From Neurospora crassa OR74A (lineage: Eukaryota; Ascomycota; Sordariomycetes; Sordariales; Sordariaceae): DNA of 64,000 bases. The DNA is taken from the NCBI RefSeq assembly GCF_000182925.2, contig NC_026505.1, positions 930,001 through 994,000 on the forward strand. The letters run 5' to 3'. Made by a program: the position numbers and the translations under genes. The notes below the pieces were generated by a model that saw only the letters and a program-made list of their open reading frames with translations, made no database searches and was not told the DNA's origin. Shown here piece after piece: positions 35,719-47,960 of the stretch. Numbering within the stretch: the first letter of the stretch is position 1; each line of letters starts with the position of its first letter.

Positions 35719-36058
35719 TGTTAGGAGGCTAAGAGCTCGTATATAGAAGCACCTTAGCGGCTGCTGCTCCCCTTCGTCAACCGACGCGTGGGATTACTAA
35801 CGATAATGCCCATATCGGGTCGGGCTCGCGGGAAGGATAATCCGGCACTGCGCCGAGGCGCTAGATTAGTACGAGGCTCTATAATATTCGTTAGTAGATA
35901 AACAGAGTTTACACAGGTATAAAAGAGGCTTAATAGAACGTAGTTTATTATAATCGGTAGCTATTAATATATTTTTAAATTAACCCCTAATTTACTATCC
36001 CCTATATATAACTACGACCGTAGTTACCTCAGCCTACCTTTCGCCTACGTTCTTAATA
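35719..36058 (+). repeat. 5' LTR of chromovirus D
   Basis: 340 bp, TGTTAGGAGGCTAAGA to TTCTTAATA (from TTCCTGACA). The outer ends form a short inverted repeat, TGTCAGGA/TCCTGACA. It retains more CpA than the 3' LTR. Confidence 0.93.
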
Positions 36059-36139
36059 AATTAATAGCTCTTCCTCCGAAAATTGAGCTAGTACTATTAA
36101 AATATATATATATAGCGGCTAATTTATTTCTTGTACCGT

Positions 36140-37636
36140 TGAAGTTACTCTTCATCCCTCTTACACTACTACCCCCGTAGTTACTATAATTGAGACAATT
36201 TAACCTCCTCCACCTTTATTATAATAATACTAGCCTATTATAGAGTCTATTAAAGAAGATAGTAATAAAGACTACCCCCTTACGCCGCCCCAGGCTCCTT
36301 ATTCGTACTTCTAAGTTTCGGAAACTAATAAGCTTGTATATAAGTAATAACTATTCGAATTTCAGTTTACTATAATTAAACTCCTCCTTAATTATTTCCC
36401 CTCGTATATATTCTAGTAAGAGTGGCTTATTTTCGTAGGCCTCGCCGAATAAAATTCCGTAGGAAATTACCCCCCTATCTCCGCCGGGTTCTATTATTAG
36501 GATTACTTCTTCTATAATTAAATTTGTATTTCTACTATAAATCCCCTTACTATTCCTTCGTTAGCGGCTATTACCGTAGCTACTCCCTTACTAGCCGTAG
36601 TTACGCCGGCCCGTGCCGAGTACCGCCCTAAATATAATATTATTAAATTTACCGGCGAAAGTTTCTTATAACTATAGAATTACCTCTATAATATCGATAC
36701 GTATTTTCAAAAATACCCCTATACTTCCCTCTCGTTCGCTATTAATTATATTAAAGGCAATCCTAAGAATATATAAATTAAATATATATTAATTCTCTAT
36801 AATAAACCCAGGTATAATATAGTTCGTAATATATTTACGTAGAGCAACCTCCGTACTTTCTTAGAGACCGAATATAATAGTAATACCTAGGCTATTAAAC
36901 AATCCGCTTTCAATAAATTCGAATATATATAATAAGGCGCTTCGGAAACCGTTTGTAACTTCTATAACCGCTATTATATTAAAAAATTTAACCTATTGTA
37001 CGACCAACCGGAATATATTCGGGTTGTTACTTAAATTAATTAATTATACCCCCTTTTTAAATAAAACGTCCTTTCGATAATTAATATTAATATAATAAAT
37101 AAAGTAGTAGTATATGTAGAATAGTTAGAAGGCTTAGAGAGTATTAAATTATTTATATTATATTACTAAAATTAAATATTTTTAGGGTATAATCCATCGT
37201 CTTCTTTGTCTTCGCACCCTCCTACTTCCTTTTCGAATATCCCTTCTTAATCGTTTTATAGTACAAACCCCCCCGAATTTCCCTATTGCCCCCCTACTAC
37301 TTTTTAAATAAATCCTAATTTTATTTATTCCCTTTATTATTAGAAAGGTTATATATATAGCCGGTATACCTAATTGAAGCTGCTGAATACCTATTATAAG
37401 TATAGTATAATAGGCTATTTCGCAGCGGCGTACCCGAACCAAGCTTATTATAATTACAACTAAGTTGGCTATTTAATACGGAATTATTCTATTCCCGCCG
37501 GTACCCCCTTATATAGAGCGAACGCTAAACTAATTGTAATTAAAGCGGTAGCTATAACCGTTTAGGATAATATAGGTAAATTATAAATATACTTAGAAAT
37601 AAGGTTATTAGTAAGGATTTATAGAGATTAGCGGAA
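36140..37636 (+). pseudogene. Chromovirus D gag, RIP-degraded, cut by LINE copy 3
   Basis: Plus-strand capsid frame with F-T-G-E-S, N-I-D-T-Y-F-Q-K-Y-P, I-K-G-N-P-K-N-I and F-Y-N-R-Y-Y-I-K-K-F-N-L-L-Y-D-Q-P. It is homologous to the minus-strand gag of C (about 55900-54780). A proline- and serine-rich region follows at about 37190-37320, then the approach to the protease. At 37636 the frame is interrupted by LINE copy 3 and resumes at 44591 without shift once one TSD copy is removed. The start codon is uncertain. Confidence 0.82.
37620..37636. repeat. Target-site duplication of LINE copy 3 (left)
   Basis: TATAGAGATTAGCGGAA recurs at 44574-44590 as TATAGAGATTAGTGGAA (one C/T difference). The 17 bases belong to chromovirus D's reading frame. 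Confidence 0.92.
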
Positions 37637-37780
37637 GTTGCTAAAAACTGCTTTGAAACCGGAAACGCCGATTTCTGGTCGAGGAGTGCTCTAAAACGAA
37701 AATTAACAACGGCAATCGACTTAGGAGGGTCGTTTACATCCCTTACGATATCCTGCGACGAGCGTAGTGACGGCGTTATA

Positions 37781-39270
37781 TTGTTGTTACCGATGGCTAT
37801 CGATGGCGGTACTTATAGATTTGAAAATAGCGTTTATAACCCGCTTGCGGAAATCTTAGTATGTAACGATCCCGAAGCCGTACTTACTGCGAAGATTTCG
37901 GATAAAATAGAAGAAGATAATAAAATATTAAAGAAGTTTATTATTAAAATGAATAAATTTATAGATTATAATACTATTTTAATTAAGGATTGTTATTAGG
38001 TTCGAGAATTACTTTTTAAATTCGTAAAGGTATATATCGGAAAAAGTGGGTCTATACGACCCGAGGTTAATAAGGTTGGAACCGACTAATTTATTATTAA
38101 GAAGGATTTTAATAATTTAAAGAAGGATATTTTAAAAGAAATTAAGAAAGGCGTTTAAGAAGCGCTAAAGTATTAGGCCAATATTATAGCGAAAGCTAAC
38201 CCGAGTAAGATTGGCGCTACCTTCTAATAACTACCTACTACTATTAAGAAGTTTGTTCCTTTTAACTTCGAGTAGCAATTTATTATTAAAGGAGTAATAA
38301 TTACCGCCGAGTTTGTAAACCGTTCGAATAAAAATATAAAAACGACTTTAATTATTTACTTAAGTAAGAAAAAACCCGGCTTAATAGTCTATACGGCTAC
38401 TAGGATACTAATAACTGGAGACTACGTAATTGTATTCGACGAACCTATATATACTTAATATTAATGAAACTAAGTATAAATTAAAGAAGTTTTCGGCCCC
38501 GATACTTTTATTACTATAAGTACCGTAGGCGTACTAGTTTAGAGCGTACTTTGGAATAGTATTAATAATTATACTATAGTGGAAGCTATTTTAAATATAA
38601 TAAAGGAGAGGAACTTAAAGGTATTTATTATTAGAATTCGGTTATAGAAGAGAAGAGATAAAGAAAGTAGAAGCTTGCTCTTTATAGAAATCGCTACTAT
38701 ATTAGCAGTATACTTCCTTTAGGATAACCTCTTTCTTTAGGATAATAGCGTATACCTATACGAATTATTCTAAATTTTAAGTAATATTTAGTAATACTTT
38801 AAATATTAGGGAATTAGATATATAATAAAATTCTATTATTAAAATAATATTTACACTTACTACGGCGAAGTTAAATATAAAGGAGACTATTTTAATAAAA
38901 TAAATTATTTATTTAATAACGATAAATTACTTATTTATTATAAACTATATAGGAAAAAGGGGTATTATACGTATAACTATAAGGAGTGCCCTATTTTCTG
39001 GAAGGTAATTATAAAGGCGTTTATTGCGTATATTAAAAGGTTATAGGCGTTTACTTTCTATAAGAACCTAATTAGAAAGGTATTAGAATTGACAATAGAG
39101 ATTATAAATAAGGGTATTCTATTAAACGCTCCTCTTAATTCTTATACTATTATTACCCTAGAGAGATATATAGGAGGAAGTATAAAAAGGGGACGGTTGA
39201 AGAAATTAATCGGCCCGTTTACCCGGCCGAAGCCTATAACCCTATAAAATTTAATAGATAAATATTATAT
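37781..39270 (+). pseudogene. LINE copy 3 ORF1 (gag-like with zinc knuckles)
   Basis: The frame opens with M-L-L-P-M-A-I-D-G-G and an acidic/Lys-rich helix (T-A-K-I-S-D-K-I-E-E-D-N-K-I-L-K-K-F). Then come a central region with K-K-F-V-P-F-N-F and T-R-I-L-I-T-G-D-Y, and a C-terminal cluster at about 38840-39040 that looks like two or three CCHC knuckles with Cys/His changed to Tyr (for example Y-Y-K-L-Y-R-K-K-G-Y-Y-T-Y-N-Y-K-E-C-P). ORF1 proteins of Tad1 and related elements bind the LINE RNA. Scattered TAA/TAG stops begin after the first 72 codons. Confidence 0.75.
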
Positions 39271-39299
39271 ACATTTATAGAGCGTAGGGGGAAGTTAGT

Positions 39300-42200
39300 T
39301 ATATAGTAGTAATAGCGCCTATATAATTATAGCCTCCCCTAGAGAAGTAGTACTTTTATCCTCCGCTAAGGGATTAGAAGGAACCCTATTTTAGGGTAAT
39401 TAATAGTCTAATTAAAAATATTTTATTAGAACGTAGGGAAGTTGTATAAAAGGGGAAGATTTTTATTCGAATAAAAGGAGACCTATAATATTATAGTAAT
39501 TTAGGAGTTAAATAGAAATTTAAATAGAAATATTTATTATCCTAGAGGCGGAAGGTATTTCGGGGTTAATTATTCGGAGAAGGGAAGGGTAGTAATATAT
39601 ATAAATAAAAAATAGAATTTAAAGGACCTAAATTTCTAAGCCGGAAAGGATTAAATTATAATTATATTTAAAAATTTAAGGGATTTAACAACTATCTATT
39701 CTATTTACTCCCTTATTTTTATATAGGGAATGCCGGAATATTAGTAAGGGTTACCGCTCTTCAAATTCATTAAGGCCGGACTTCCGGCGGGAAACTTAAT
39801 TGTTATTGGGGATTTTAACTTCTACTATCCTAATTAGGATTTAGAGAATAGGATTAACCTAGGGGCTACTTACCTCCTTATATAGGTATAATATTAGAGA
39901 TTCAATTTATTTACCCCTTGTAGTAAGTTAATTAAATTTAGGAATACGATATAAGGGGAGAAGAATAGAATAATTAATTATATATAATTATTACCCGGGG
40001 TCGAAGCTGAATATTAGGGAATGTAATGGTATAAATAAACCGGTTTGGACTATTACCCTTAAAAAATTTAAATTTAAGTAGGAAGAAAAAATAAAAAGGT
40101 TAAAGAAGAAGGAGGATATAGTTGGAGTCTTATAAATATAGAAAAGGTGAAGGAAGTATTAGAAAAACGGATATCGGTCCTAGAAAGGATTAATATAATA
40201 GAAGACTTTAAATTCGCCTTTTGTAGGTTCGATAGAGAATTTATAAATATTATAGAGGAATTCGTCTTATATTAGAAGAAAGGTTGAAGGAGGAGAGCGA
40301 ATTAATAAATATTAAGATGTAAAATAGTTACGAAAGAAGTATAGAGGGTATATTAGGAGTAGTTTAAGTATTAAATAATATTAAATTAAAGGGAATTTAT
40401 TAAAGTTATAATAAAAAAGAAGAGGATTATTACGAAGGTCCAATAGGCTACGTAGCGCGATAGTATTACTAAGGCTTCGAAGAACTTAAATTGACTCTAA
40501 TTATTAGAATAATAAATCCGGATTTAAAGCTACCGATTAATAAATCCGTCCAAATTACTAACCCTTTAAATTTATAAAGGGGTAATAGAAATTAGAGACT
40601 ATAATAGTAAGGCCGAGATCCTTACCGACCGTTTTTTTTCAAAGGTAAAAGTCCTAATAAATTACTTACTGGATTAGATTAAGTTACTAGAAGGTATTAA
40701 CCCAATAATTATTAGTAATTTAATTAATAAAAAGGACATTTAGAATATACTTTCCTGGATAGTATTTAATAAAGCCCCCAGGGTTAATTAATATTTAAAT
40801 AAATTTTTAAAATTATATAGGCAGCCGTTTTAGTAGGTTATAGTATATTTAATATCCACCAGCCTCCGATTCGGCTATTTCCTATAGTAATTTAAAAACG
40901 TAAAAGTCATTATTCTTAAAAAGCTTAGAAAGAGCGCTATTTAATAAAAATTAGTAGGCGTATAGAGACTAATATTACTACTTAATAATATAGGAAAAAT
41001 CTTTAAAGTATTTATAATTAAGAGATTTATATAGGTAGTTAAAGAATTTAACCTCCTACTAGAGGGCTAAATAAGTAATTAAGTAAATTGTTTAATAGAA
41101 TTTACAATCCGGGTAATTATTAATACGGTATATACGGCCTAGAAATTCGGAATTATAACGTCCCTTATACTCTTTAATTTAAAAGGAGCGTTCGATAAAA
41201 TTAATTATAAGTAACTTCTATATACCCTATAGGAAATATAGTTCCTAATATAGATTATTAAATAAGTAGCGAACTTTATTATTAGGAGGAAAGGTTCCTT
41301 TTTCTTCGATAATAAAATATCCCGCCCTTATATAATTACTACTAGCGTACTATAAGGTTCCCCCCTCTTTTTTATTCTATTTATTTTTTTTATTACCCTA
41401 TTATACCGGAAGTTAGTAATAATCCCGAATATAATTATAGTCGGTTTTATAAATAATATTAATATTATAATAGTAGCCCGTATTATTAAAGAAAATTATT
41501 AGATATTATAAGTAGTGTAGGAAGTATATTTGGAATAAGTAAGGGCGAAAGGTATAGAATTTAAAATAATTAAAATGGAGTTAATATATTTTATATAGAC
41601 GAAGGTACTAAGGATGGAAATTCTTTAATTCGGGGATATTGTACTTCAACCGACGGAATTAATATAATTCCTAAGGGTATAGTTAAATTATAAATTTAAT
41701 TATAGGGCTTATGTAGAAGTAGTAAAATAAAAAATAATAATTTAAATAAATATATTTATAAAATTAATAGCGAAAATATAGGGTTATTCCTTTATTCGGG
41801 TAAGGGAAATATATATTAAATATATTCGTAGTATTATTATATATAGAACCTTAATATTCTACTAATTAACTAAAATTTATAGGAAATTATAAGGGATTGT
41901 AATTAAGTTAGTAAAATACTAAATTAAATATTTAAAAATTATTATTAGAGCGTATAAAGTTACGTTAGTAAGAAACCTAAAAATAGAAATATTTTATTTA
42001 CTACTTAACCTCTACTTTAATAAAAGGGTTTAAGTTTTTAAAGAAAGGCTCGCTTAGATGGACTAAGCCCGGTTCGTACGGAGGATAGTAATTTAAGTCT
42101 TTAATTGTATTTAGGTATAATAATTAAAAGGTTAATTATTTATTAATAAATTAGAAAGTAGTATAATTAAAGTACGATAGGCCGAAGAATAGGTGTTAAT

Positions 42201-42870
42201 AGAGAAATTATTAATAATAGTAATTAGTCTTCCCCCGGATTTAGGGACCCTATTACTATTATTATAAATCCTAGAATTAATAGCCGCCAACCGGGAGGAG
42301 TAGCTAGAAGATGCAATAAATCGGGAATAGGTATTGTACTATAACTACTACTTAGCGGTAATAGTAGTAAAATTAGGGCGATAGTACGAATTTACTATTA
42401 TTAACCTTACCCTTAAATTTAGTAGAGAGGCTATTTAGCAATATATAGTTAGTACGAAAAAGAAGAAAGGAAGATGCTAAAAATTAGGAGAAAATAAAGA
42501 AGAATTGTATTTATTAATTAAAGTAAAGAGTTCCTTCTTTATTTAAATTAGGACGGAAATTATCGACTTCTAGGCCTTCTTCTATAGGAGGAAAGTACCG
42601 GACGTCCTAACCCTTATTTATACTTACGGATTTAAGAAGGAGACTTTTATTTATATTATTTTAAATTGCTTTAATGCGGATACTAACTTCTAAGATAATT
42701 TAGAAGTTTAATTACTAATAAAGGAGGAATTTTAGGAATTCCTAAATAATAGAATTAAAGTTAGAAGAATTCTATTATAGGTATTAAAGTTAGGGAGGTT
42801 AAGAGAATATTATTTAGTAATTAAATTAGAGGAGGAGTAGTGTAAAGAGATTATGAAATATTTTTAAAAA
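39300..42870 (+). pseudogene. LINE copy 3 ORF2 (endonuclease-RT-RNase H), RIP-degraded
   Basis: Plus-strand ORF2. The APE-type endonuclease (about 39410-40020) shows G-N-L-I-V-I-G-D-F-N-F-Y-Y-P-N. RT (about 40680-41700) shows S-L-I-L-F-N-L-K-G-A-F-D-K-I-N, V-L-Q-G-S-P-L and the catalytic box G-F-I-N-N-I-N at 41443-41460, where active enzymes have F-x-D-D. The next region would hold the RNase H. The end (about 42480-42870) corresponds to the Cys/His cluster near the C-terminus of Tad1 ORF2, again with Tyr substitutions. The enzyme nicks the target and primes reverse transcription there. Catalytic Asp loss and many stops make it inactive. Confidence 0.88.
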
Positions 42871-44573
42871 GAAGGTAGAATATTAATAATATTAGAATAA
42901 AAGAATAGGAATAGGGAGGAGATAATTATATTAATTATAGGAGTTATTTAAATTATAATTATAGTAAGAATTAAAAAATACTATTTAACGAACGTTTAAT
43001 TATATTTAAGAAGCTATTCGAGTAGTTTTATTATACGAGTTTAATTTGTAGTAACCTTATAGTATTATTAAACTTAATTATTATTTATAAGGGGGCGGCT
43101 AGGAGTATTAATAATTATAGGGCTACTAAGAATAGAATTATTATTATTAAAATTGGAAATTATATGAGTAGGAATAGTAAAATTACTACTATTAGATACG
43201 ATATGTATAAGAGTAATAGCGCTACTACTAAAGCTAGATATAATTTAAATTAGGTTTATAGTATTATTATTAGAAAGAGAAGAGATATAATTGTAGCGAA
43301 TATTTTTTATAATTAATTTATAGTAACCCTTTTGTTAGAAGTTGGTAATATTATAATTAACGGCGCGGGGAAGCCGTTTGTAGTTAGTAGGTAGTTCGTT
43401 ACGTTTTAAACGAATATATATATAATAGGTAAAATTGTTAGTAGTACGAATAAAGGTATTTAAATTGTATTTAAATTTATTTTAATTACTTAATATTATA
43501 GTAATAATTACCGTTTAAATAGTATTATAGGTATTATATAAGCCTATAGGGATATTTAATATATATATTTTATAGGTATAAGAGTAAGTAGCGTTTTAAG
43601 TACTGTTAGTTAGGATAGAAGTTAAATAATAATAAAGGAAAGGAAATATAGAAAATAAGAAATTTATTAATTATTAAAATAAGGTAAATCTTTTTAGTAA
43701 TAACCTTATAGAAATTATTAGGGGAGTTAGGTTTATTATTATATAGGATGGAAGCGAAATTTAAAGTATAGTAAAAGTAAAGAATTTTACGAATAATATT
43801 AATTAAATTAGTATAAGGGTTAAGGAAAACGAAAAAGGAAATTATATTAATTTGGGGGAGGACAATTATTAAAGAAGTTGTAAAGGGTACGAATAAGGAA
43901 AGTAGGTTTTAGAAGTATAATTGTAAGGGATATAGGGTTTAGGGATGTACTAGGGGAAGGACCCTTTATATTGGAAATTAAATTGATTGGACTAGGGCGA
44001 TAATGGCCGGAGGAAATTATTTTATTAGAAGATGCGATAGGGAGGGAGGAGAAGAAGGATTAAGAAGGGGTATTGTATAGGGGATTATATAAATAAAGGA
44101 AGGGGGTCCTTATATTATTATAAATAGAGGTGAATCTACGGAGTAATAGAGTAAATAATAGGGAGGAAGTATTTGTAAATGGGGTAAGGAGGCGGAAATA
44201 TAGAGTAATAGACGGGGAGATAGGATAGGGAAGTAGGAAAAAAGCGGAGGAAGGAGCGGTAGGGAGTAAGATAGAAAGGTAGTAAAGGGAGTAGTATACT
44301 TAGTCTAGTCCTATTCCTATTGTCTTTATTATTTTAGTATTGGGATAATATAGCGGTAGGAGAGACGAGATTAGTTCGTTGTAGTAGTAGGTAAGAATTA
44401 TTATAATTGTAAGTAAAGTAGGAGCGGTGTGGAGAATTACGACCGAGATGGAGCTGGGGGTTTTTATCCGGCGGTGCTTAATACCGTACGGTTTTCCCCT
44501 CTAGAGAACTAGAGAAGGACCCCATACTAATAAGGCGCTATAGTTATAGTATAGGGAATAAGACTATTATTAT
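42871..44573 (+). other. Long 3' region of LINE copy 3
   Basis: About 1.7 kb after ORF2, present in all four LINE copies. The plus strand is purine-rich and can be read for long stretches as a Lys/Glu/Arg/Gly-rich frame (E-G-N-Y-I, R-R-K-Y-R-V-I-D-G-E-I-G). The minus strand over 44060-44471 has a hydrophobic frame broken once here but open in copies 1 and 4. Near the end comes the conserved block with CCGTACGGTTTTCCCC. I cannot tell whether any of this was translated. Confidence 0.6.
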
Positions 44574-44590
44574 TATAGAGATTAGTGGAA

Positions 44591-46801
44591 TATACAAAGA
44601 TTAATAAATTTGGGCGTAAAATTAAATTTAATTAGCAGGTATTTACTCCCATCGAATGTAAAAATTAATTTTATACCCTATTATCTTATTAATTTCTCCC
44701 TTCGGCCTATTCCTATATATAGTACAATTACCCATCTTATTAAAATATATAATTCCTATAGTATTAAACGGACAAAGCGAATTACTTTTACTATAATTAA
44801 ATCCTTAGCTATAGAAGTTATCTTCGGTTACCCCTAACTTTATAAGTAGAACCTTAATATTAATTAGTAGCGATAATCGTTTTAGTTTTATATCGAAACC
44901 GGCGATTTTATATTAAATATAATACCGGCGAAGGAAGTATACAACGCCGCAACTATCCTAGCGGGGCTATAGTAGGACTTAATTCTACTATTAGACCTTC
45001 GAGAAATAGTAAGGGTAAAGGAGGGTTTCCGCCCTCCCGTACATACAAATATCCTATTCGAAATCCCCTCTTCCTTAGCGTTAGAATTCGTAACCCTACC
45101 TATTGTAATAAAGTCGGCCGAGTCGCCTCCGGTCCCTACCCCCCTAATAAAGGTTTTTCGAGTAATATTTAATAGTATTTACCCTACCCTAATACCCCCT
45201 ACGGAACTAGCGCTACTATAACCCTTAGAATTATTAGAAGAAATAGAAGGCGAGCCTACTATCCCTAAACTAATTATTCTACCGGAGTATAAAGAATTTT
45301 AATTAATATTCGAAACTTCGGCTATACCCCTACCCTAATATAATCGGCTAAAATATTGTATTAATTTAATCGAAGGGGAGTTAGCGCTTTAGAGATTAAT
45401 TTATATATTAAATATTAAAGAGTTAGAAATATTATACAAATAGTTAGTAGAAATACTCTAAAAGGGATAGATTCGCCCCTTTATTAACCTAGTAGGCGCT
45501 CCTATTATCTTTATTTTAAAGAAAGGTAGAAAGCTAAAGTTCTATATTGATTTTAGAATGCTAAATAAAGTTATAAAAAAGAATTGGACGGCGTTACCCT
45601 TTATTTAAGAAATTCTAAATCGGTTATTATCGGTTAAAGTCTTTATAAAATTAAATTTAAAGGACGTATATTATAAAATTTAGATTCAAAAGGGAGACGA
45701 AGAGAAGACGGCGTTTTATACGAAGTACAGGTATTATAAATTCTTAATTATATTAATAGGATTAGCGAACGTACTAGCAATATTTTAAGCGTATATTAAT
45801 AATATATTAATAGGGCTAATAGATATAATATATATTACTTACTTTAATAATATCCTAATTTATAGTAAGAATAAAGAAGATTATATTAATTACATTAAGG
45901 AAGTCCTTCAACGGTTGTAAGATTGTAACTTCTATATAAACTTAAATAAATACGAATTTTATATAAAACGGGTATCGTTCCTAAAATATATTATTTCCCC
46001 GGAAGGCGTATTAATAGATTTAGAGAGGGTAATAGTAATTACAGAATGGGAGGTTCTAGTAAACATTTATAATATCTAGGTCTTCCTAGGGTTTATAGGA
46101 TTTTATTAATATTTTATAATATTATACTCCAAAGTAACTACGCCCCTAATAGAATTATTAAAGGGGGATAAACGGAGGTTATTGAAATTTATAAAAGAAA
46201 TAGAAGAAGCGTTTGCGGAATTTAAAAAGCTATTTTAGGAAGCTCCTATATTGTCCTACTTAAAAATAAACGCGTCGGACTTTATAATCGGGGTAGTTTT
46301 TATATAGTTATATAGTAATAGGTAGTACCTAGTAACTTTCTTTTTAAGGAAGAAATTGCCGGAGGAAACTAAATATAGGGTTAAAAATAGAAAATTATTA
46401 GCAATCGTAGGAGCGCTAAAGGCGTAGAGGCAATACTTATTATATATAGATGAATTATTCCTAATAATTATAAATTATTTAAACTTATAATATTTTTAAG
46501 AGAAAGAGCGGGCTAGCGTAAGGTAAAATTGGTAGGCGTTAGAATTAGCGGTATATAACTTTAGGATTAAATATTGCTCGGGAAAGTTGAATCTAGTGGA
46601 TAGGCTATTGAGGAAGCTATAGTTGTAAAGAGGAGAACGGAAGGTAAGGGGCGACTACCTATTAGTAAAAATTATTAAAAGGAGTAAAGAGAAGGGTTGG
46701 GCGATAAAGGAAAGTCGGGTATTGAAGGTACTAATAAAATAGGTAATTTTAATTAGAAAGGAGGTTTAAAGGATAGTAGTAGAAGAGAGGGAATAATAAT
46801 A
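44591..46801 (+). pseudogene. Chromovirus D pol, part 1: linker, RT and RNase H
   Basis: Resumes the gag-pol frame after LINE copy 3 (R-N-I-Q-R-L-I-N-L). A linker contains P-V-P-T-P-L-I-K-V-F. RT at about 45380-46100 begins L-P-E-Y-K-E-F and shows G-A-P-I-I-F-I-L-K-K, F-Y-I-D-F-R-M-L-N-K, and Y-F-N-N-I-L-I-Y-S at 45840-45866 with both catalytic Asp changed to Asn. RNase H at about 46200-46700 shows P-I-L-S-Y-L-K-I-N-A-S-D and R-K-L-L-A-I-V-G-A-L-K-A. It is split at GGATA (46802-46806) by chromovirus C; the frame continues at 56302. Confidence 0.92.
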
Positions 46802-46806
46802 GGATA
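46802..46806. repeat. Target-site duplication of chromovirus C (left)
   Basis: GGATA, identical to 56297-56301. Confidence 0.9.
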
Positions 46807-47146
46807 TGTTAGGAACGTAGGCGAAAGGTAGGCTGAGGTGACTACGGTCGTGGCCACACGTAGGGGACGGCAAATTAGGGGTCAATCTAAAAATGTATTA
46901 ATAGTTACCGACTATAATGAATTACGCTTCGTTGAGCCTCTTTTATACCTATACAAACTCTGTTTATCCGCTAACGAGTATTATAGAGCTTCGTACTAGT
47001 TTAGCGCCTCGGCGCGGTGCCGGATTATCCTTCCTACAAGCCCAACCTAATATAGGTATTATTATTAGTAATCCTACACATCGGTTAATAAAGGGGAGTA
47101 GTAATTACTAAAGTACTTCTATATACGAATTCTTAGCCTCCTAATA
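46807..47146 (-). repeat. 3' LTR of chromovirus C
   Basis: 340 bp, plus-strand reading TGTTAGGAACGTAGGCG to CTCCTAATA. A 64-codon frame inside it (46917-47111, also seen in reverse at 61240-61434) is an LTR shadow. Confidence 0.93.
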
Positions 47147-47364
47147 CAACCCCCCCCCTTATAGGTTCTATCCTTAGAACTTTTGCAATTTATAGTAGAT
47201 CCTAGTTAAGTAGCGGAGGGCGTTAGTATTGTACTATTATAATATTGTCGGGCTATATTGCTAGCGAAGATGTAATATCCTCGCCCCTTAATTCCGGCGA
47301 ACCGTTGCTCGTAATAACCGCTAACGCTATATCCCGGATATTGTAGCTACTTCGCTGCTAGCGA

Positions 47365-47960
47365 GCCGCCCGCTAGAATATTAGCATTATAATATCCCTT
47401 CTCCTAAGTTCTAAATGCGGATACGAAGCCGCCCGCCTGAATATTAGTATTGTAATATTTATTCTTATAAACTCTAAATACAGCGACGAAGCCACCCGCT
47501 AGAATATCGGCATTGTAATATCTATTTTTACGAATTTTAAATATAGCGAGCCGCCCGCTAGAATATTGGTATTATAATATCCATTCTTATAAGCTCCGAA
47601 TACGGATACGAAGCCGCCCGCTAGAACATCGGCATTATAATATCTATTCTTACGAGCTCTAAATGTAGCGAGCCGTCCGCTAGAATATCGGTATTGTAAT
47701 ATCTATTCTTATAAACTCCGAATACGGATACGAAGCCGCCCGCTAGAATATTGGCATTGTAATATCTATTCTTATAAACTCTAAAGGCGGCGAGCCGCCC
47801 GCTAGAATATCGGTATTATAATATTTATTCTCCTAAATTCCAACGCGGATATAAAACCGGTATCAGATCTAACCATCTAGCGTACCGCCCGCTAGAATAT
47901 CGGTATTATAATGTTTATTCTTATAAACTCTAATATAGATATAAAACCGGTATTAAATTT
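47365..47960. repeat. Alternating 63/59-bp tandem repeat in chromovirus C
   Basis: About nine units, each beginning GCCGCCCGCTAGAATAT and continuing through a TTGTAATATC-like stretch to CTCTAAAT or CTCCGAAT. Unit starts at 47365, 47428, 47491, 47550, 47613, 47672, 47735 and 47794 give spacings of 63, 63, 59, 63, 59, 63 and 59. The 4-bp difference reflects GGATACGAA versus GCGA before the next unit. A longer spaced unit follows at about 47884. The GC-rich core stands out from the AT-rich surroundings. Confidence 0.92.

Larger units (their letters stand above)
37637..44573 (+). mobile_element. Tad1-like LINE copy 3, essentially full length
   Basis: A 6.9-kb non-LTR retrotransposon bounded by a 17-bp TSD. 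It has a GC-richer 5' leader (37637-37780), ORF1 (gag-like, about 37781-39270), ORF2 (endonuclease, RT, RNase H, C-terminal zinc region; about 39300-42870) and a long 3' region (42870-44573) ending in a short (ATT)n tail. It is the only copy in the window with a 5' end. It inserted into chromovirus D between gag and protease. Confidence 0.93.

Noticed and set aside
44610-44837. 75-codon open frame starting at an ATG-like codon
   Set aside because: It is the in-frame protease/linker part of chromovirus D pol after LINE copy 3, not a separate gene.
46917-47111. 64-codon frame repeated at 61240-61434
   Set aside because: Lies wholly inside the 340-bp LTR.
35719-47146. 340-bp inverted repeats (35719-36058 and 46807-47146) flanking Gypsy-like genes, as in a giant TIR transposon
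   Set aside because: The two repeats belong to different elements: the first is D's 5' LTR, the second is the 3' LTR of C, which is inverted inside D. Each element has its own direct LTR pair.
47365-47960. Regularly spaced repeats resembling a CRISPR array
   Set aside because: Units are contiguous with similar spacers, spacing alternates 63/59, the array is inside a retrotransposon, and the genome is fungal.
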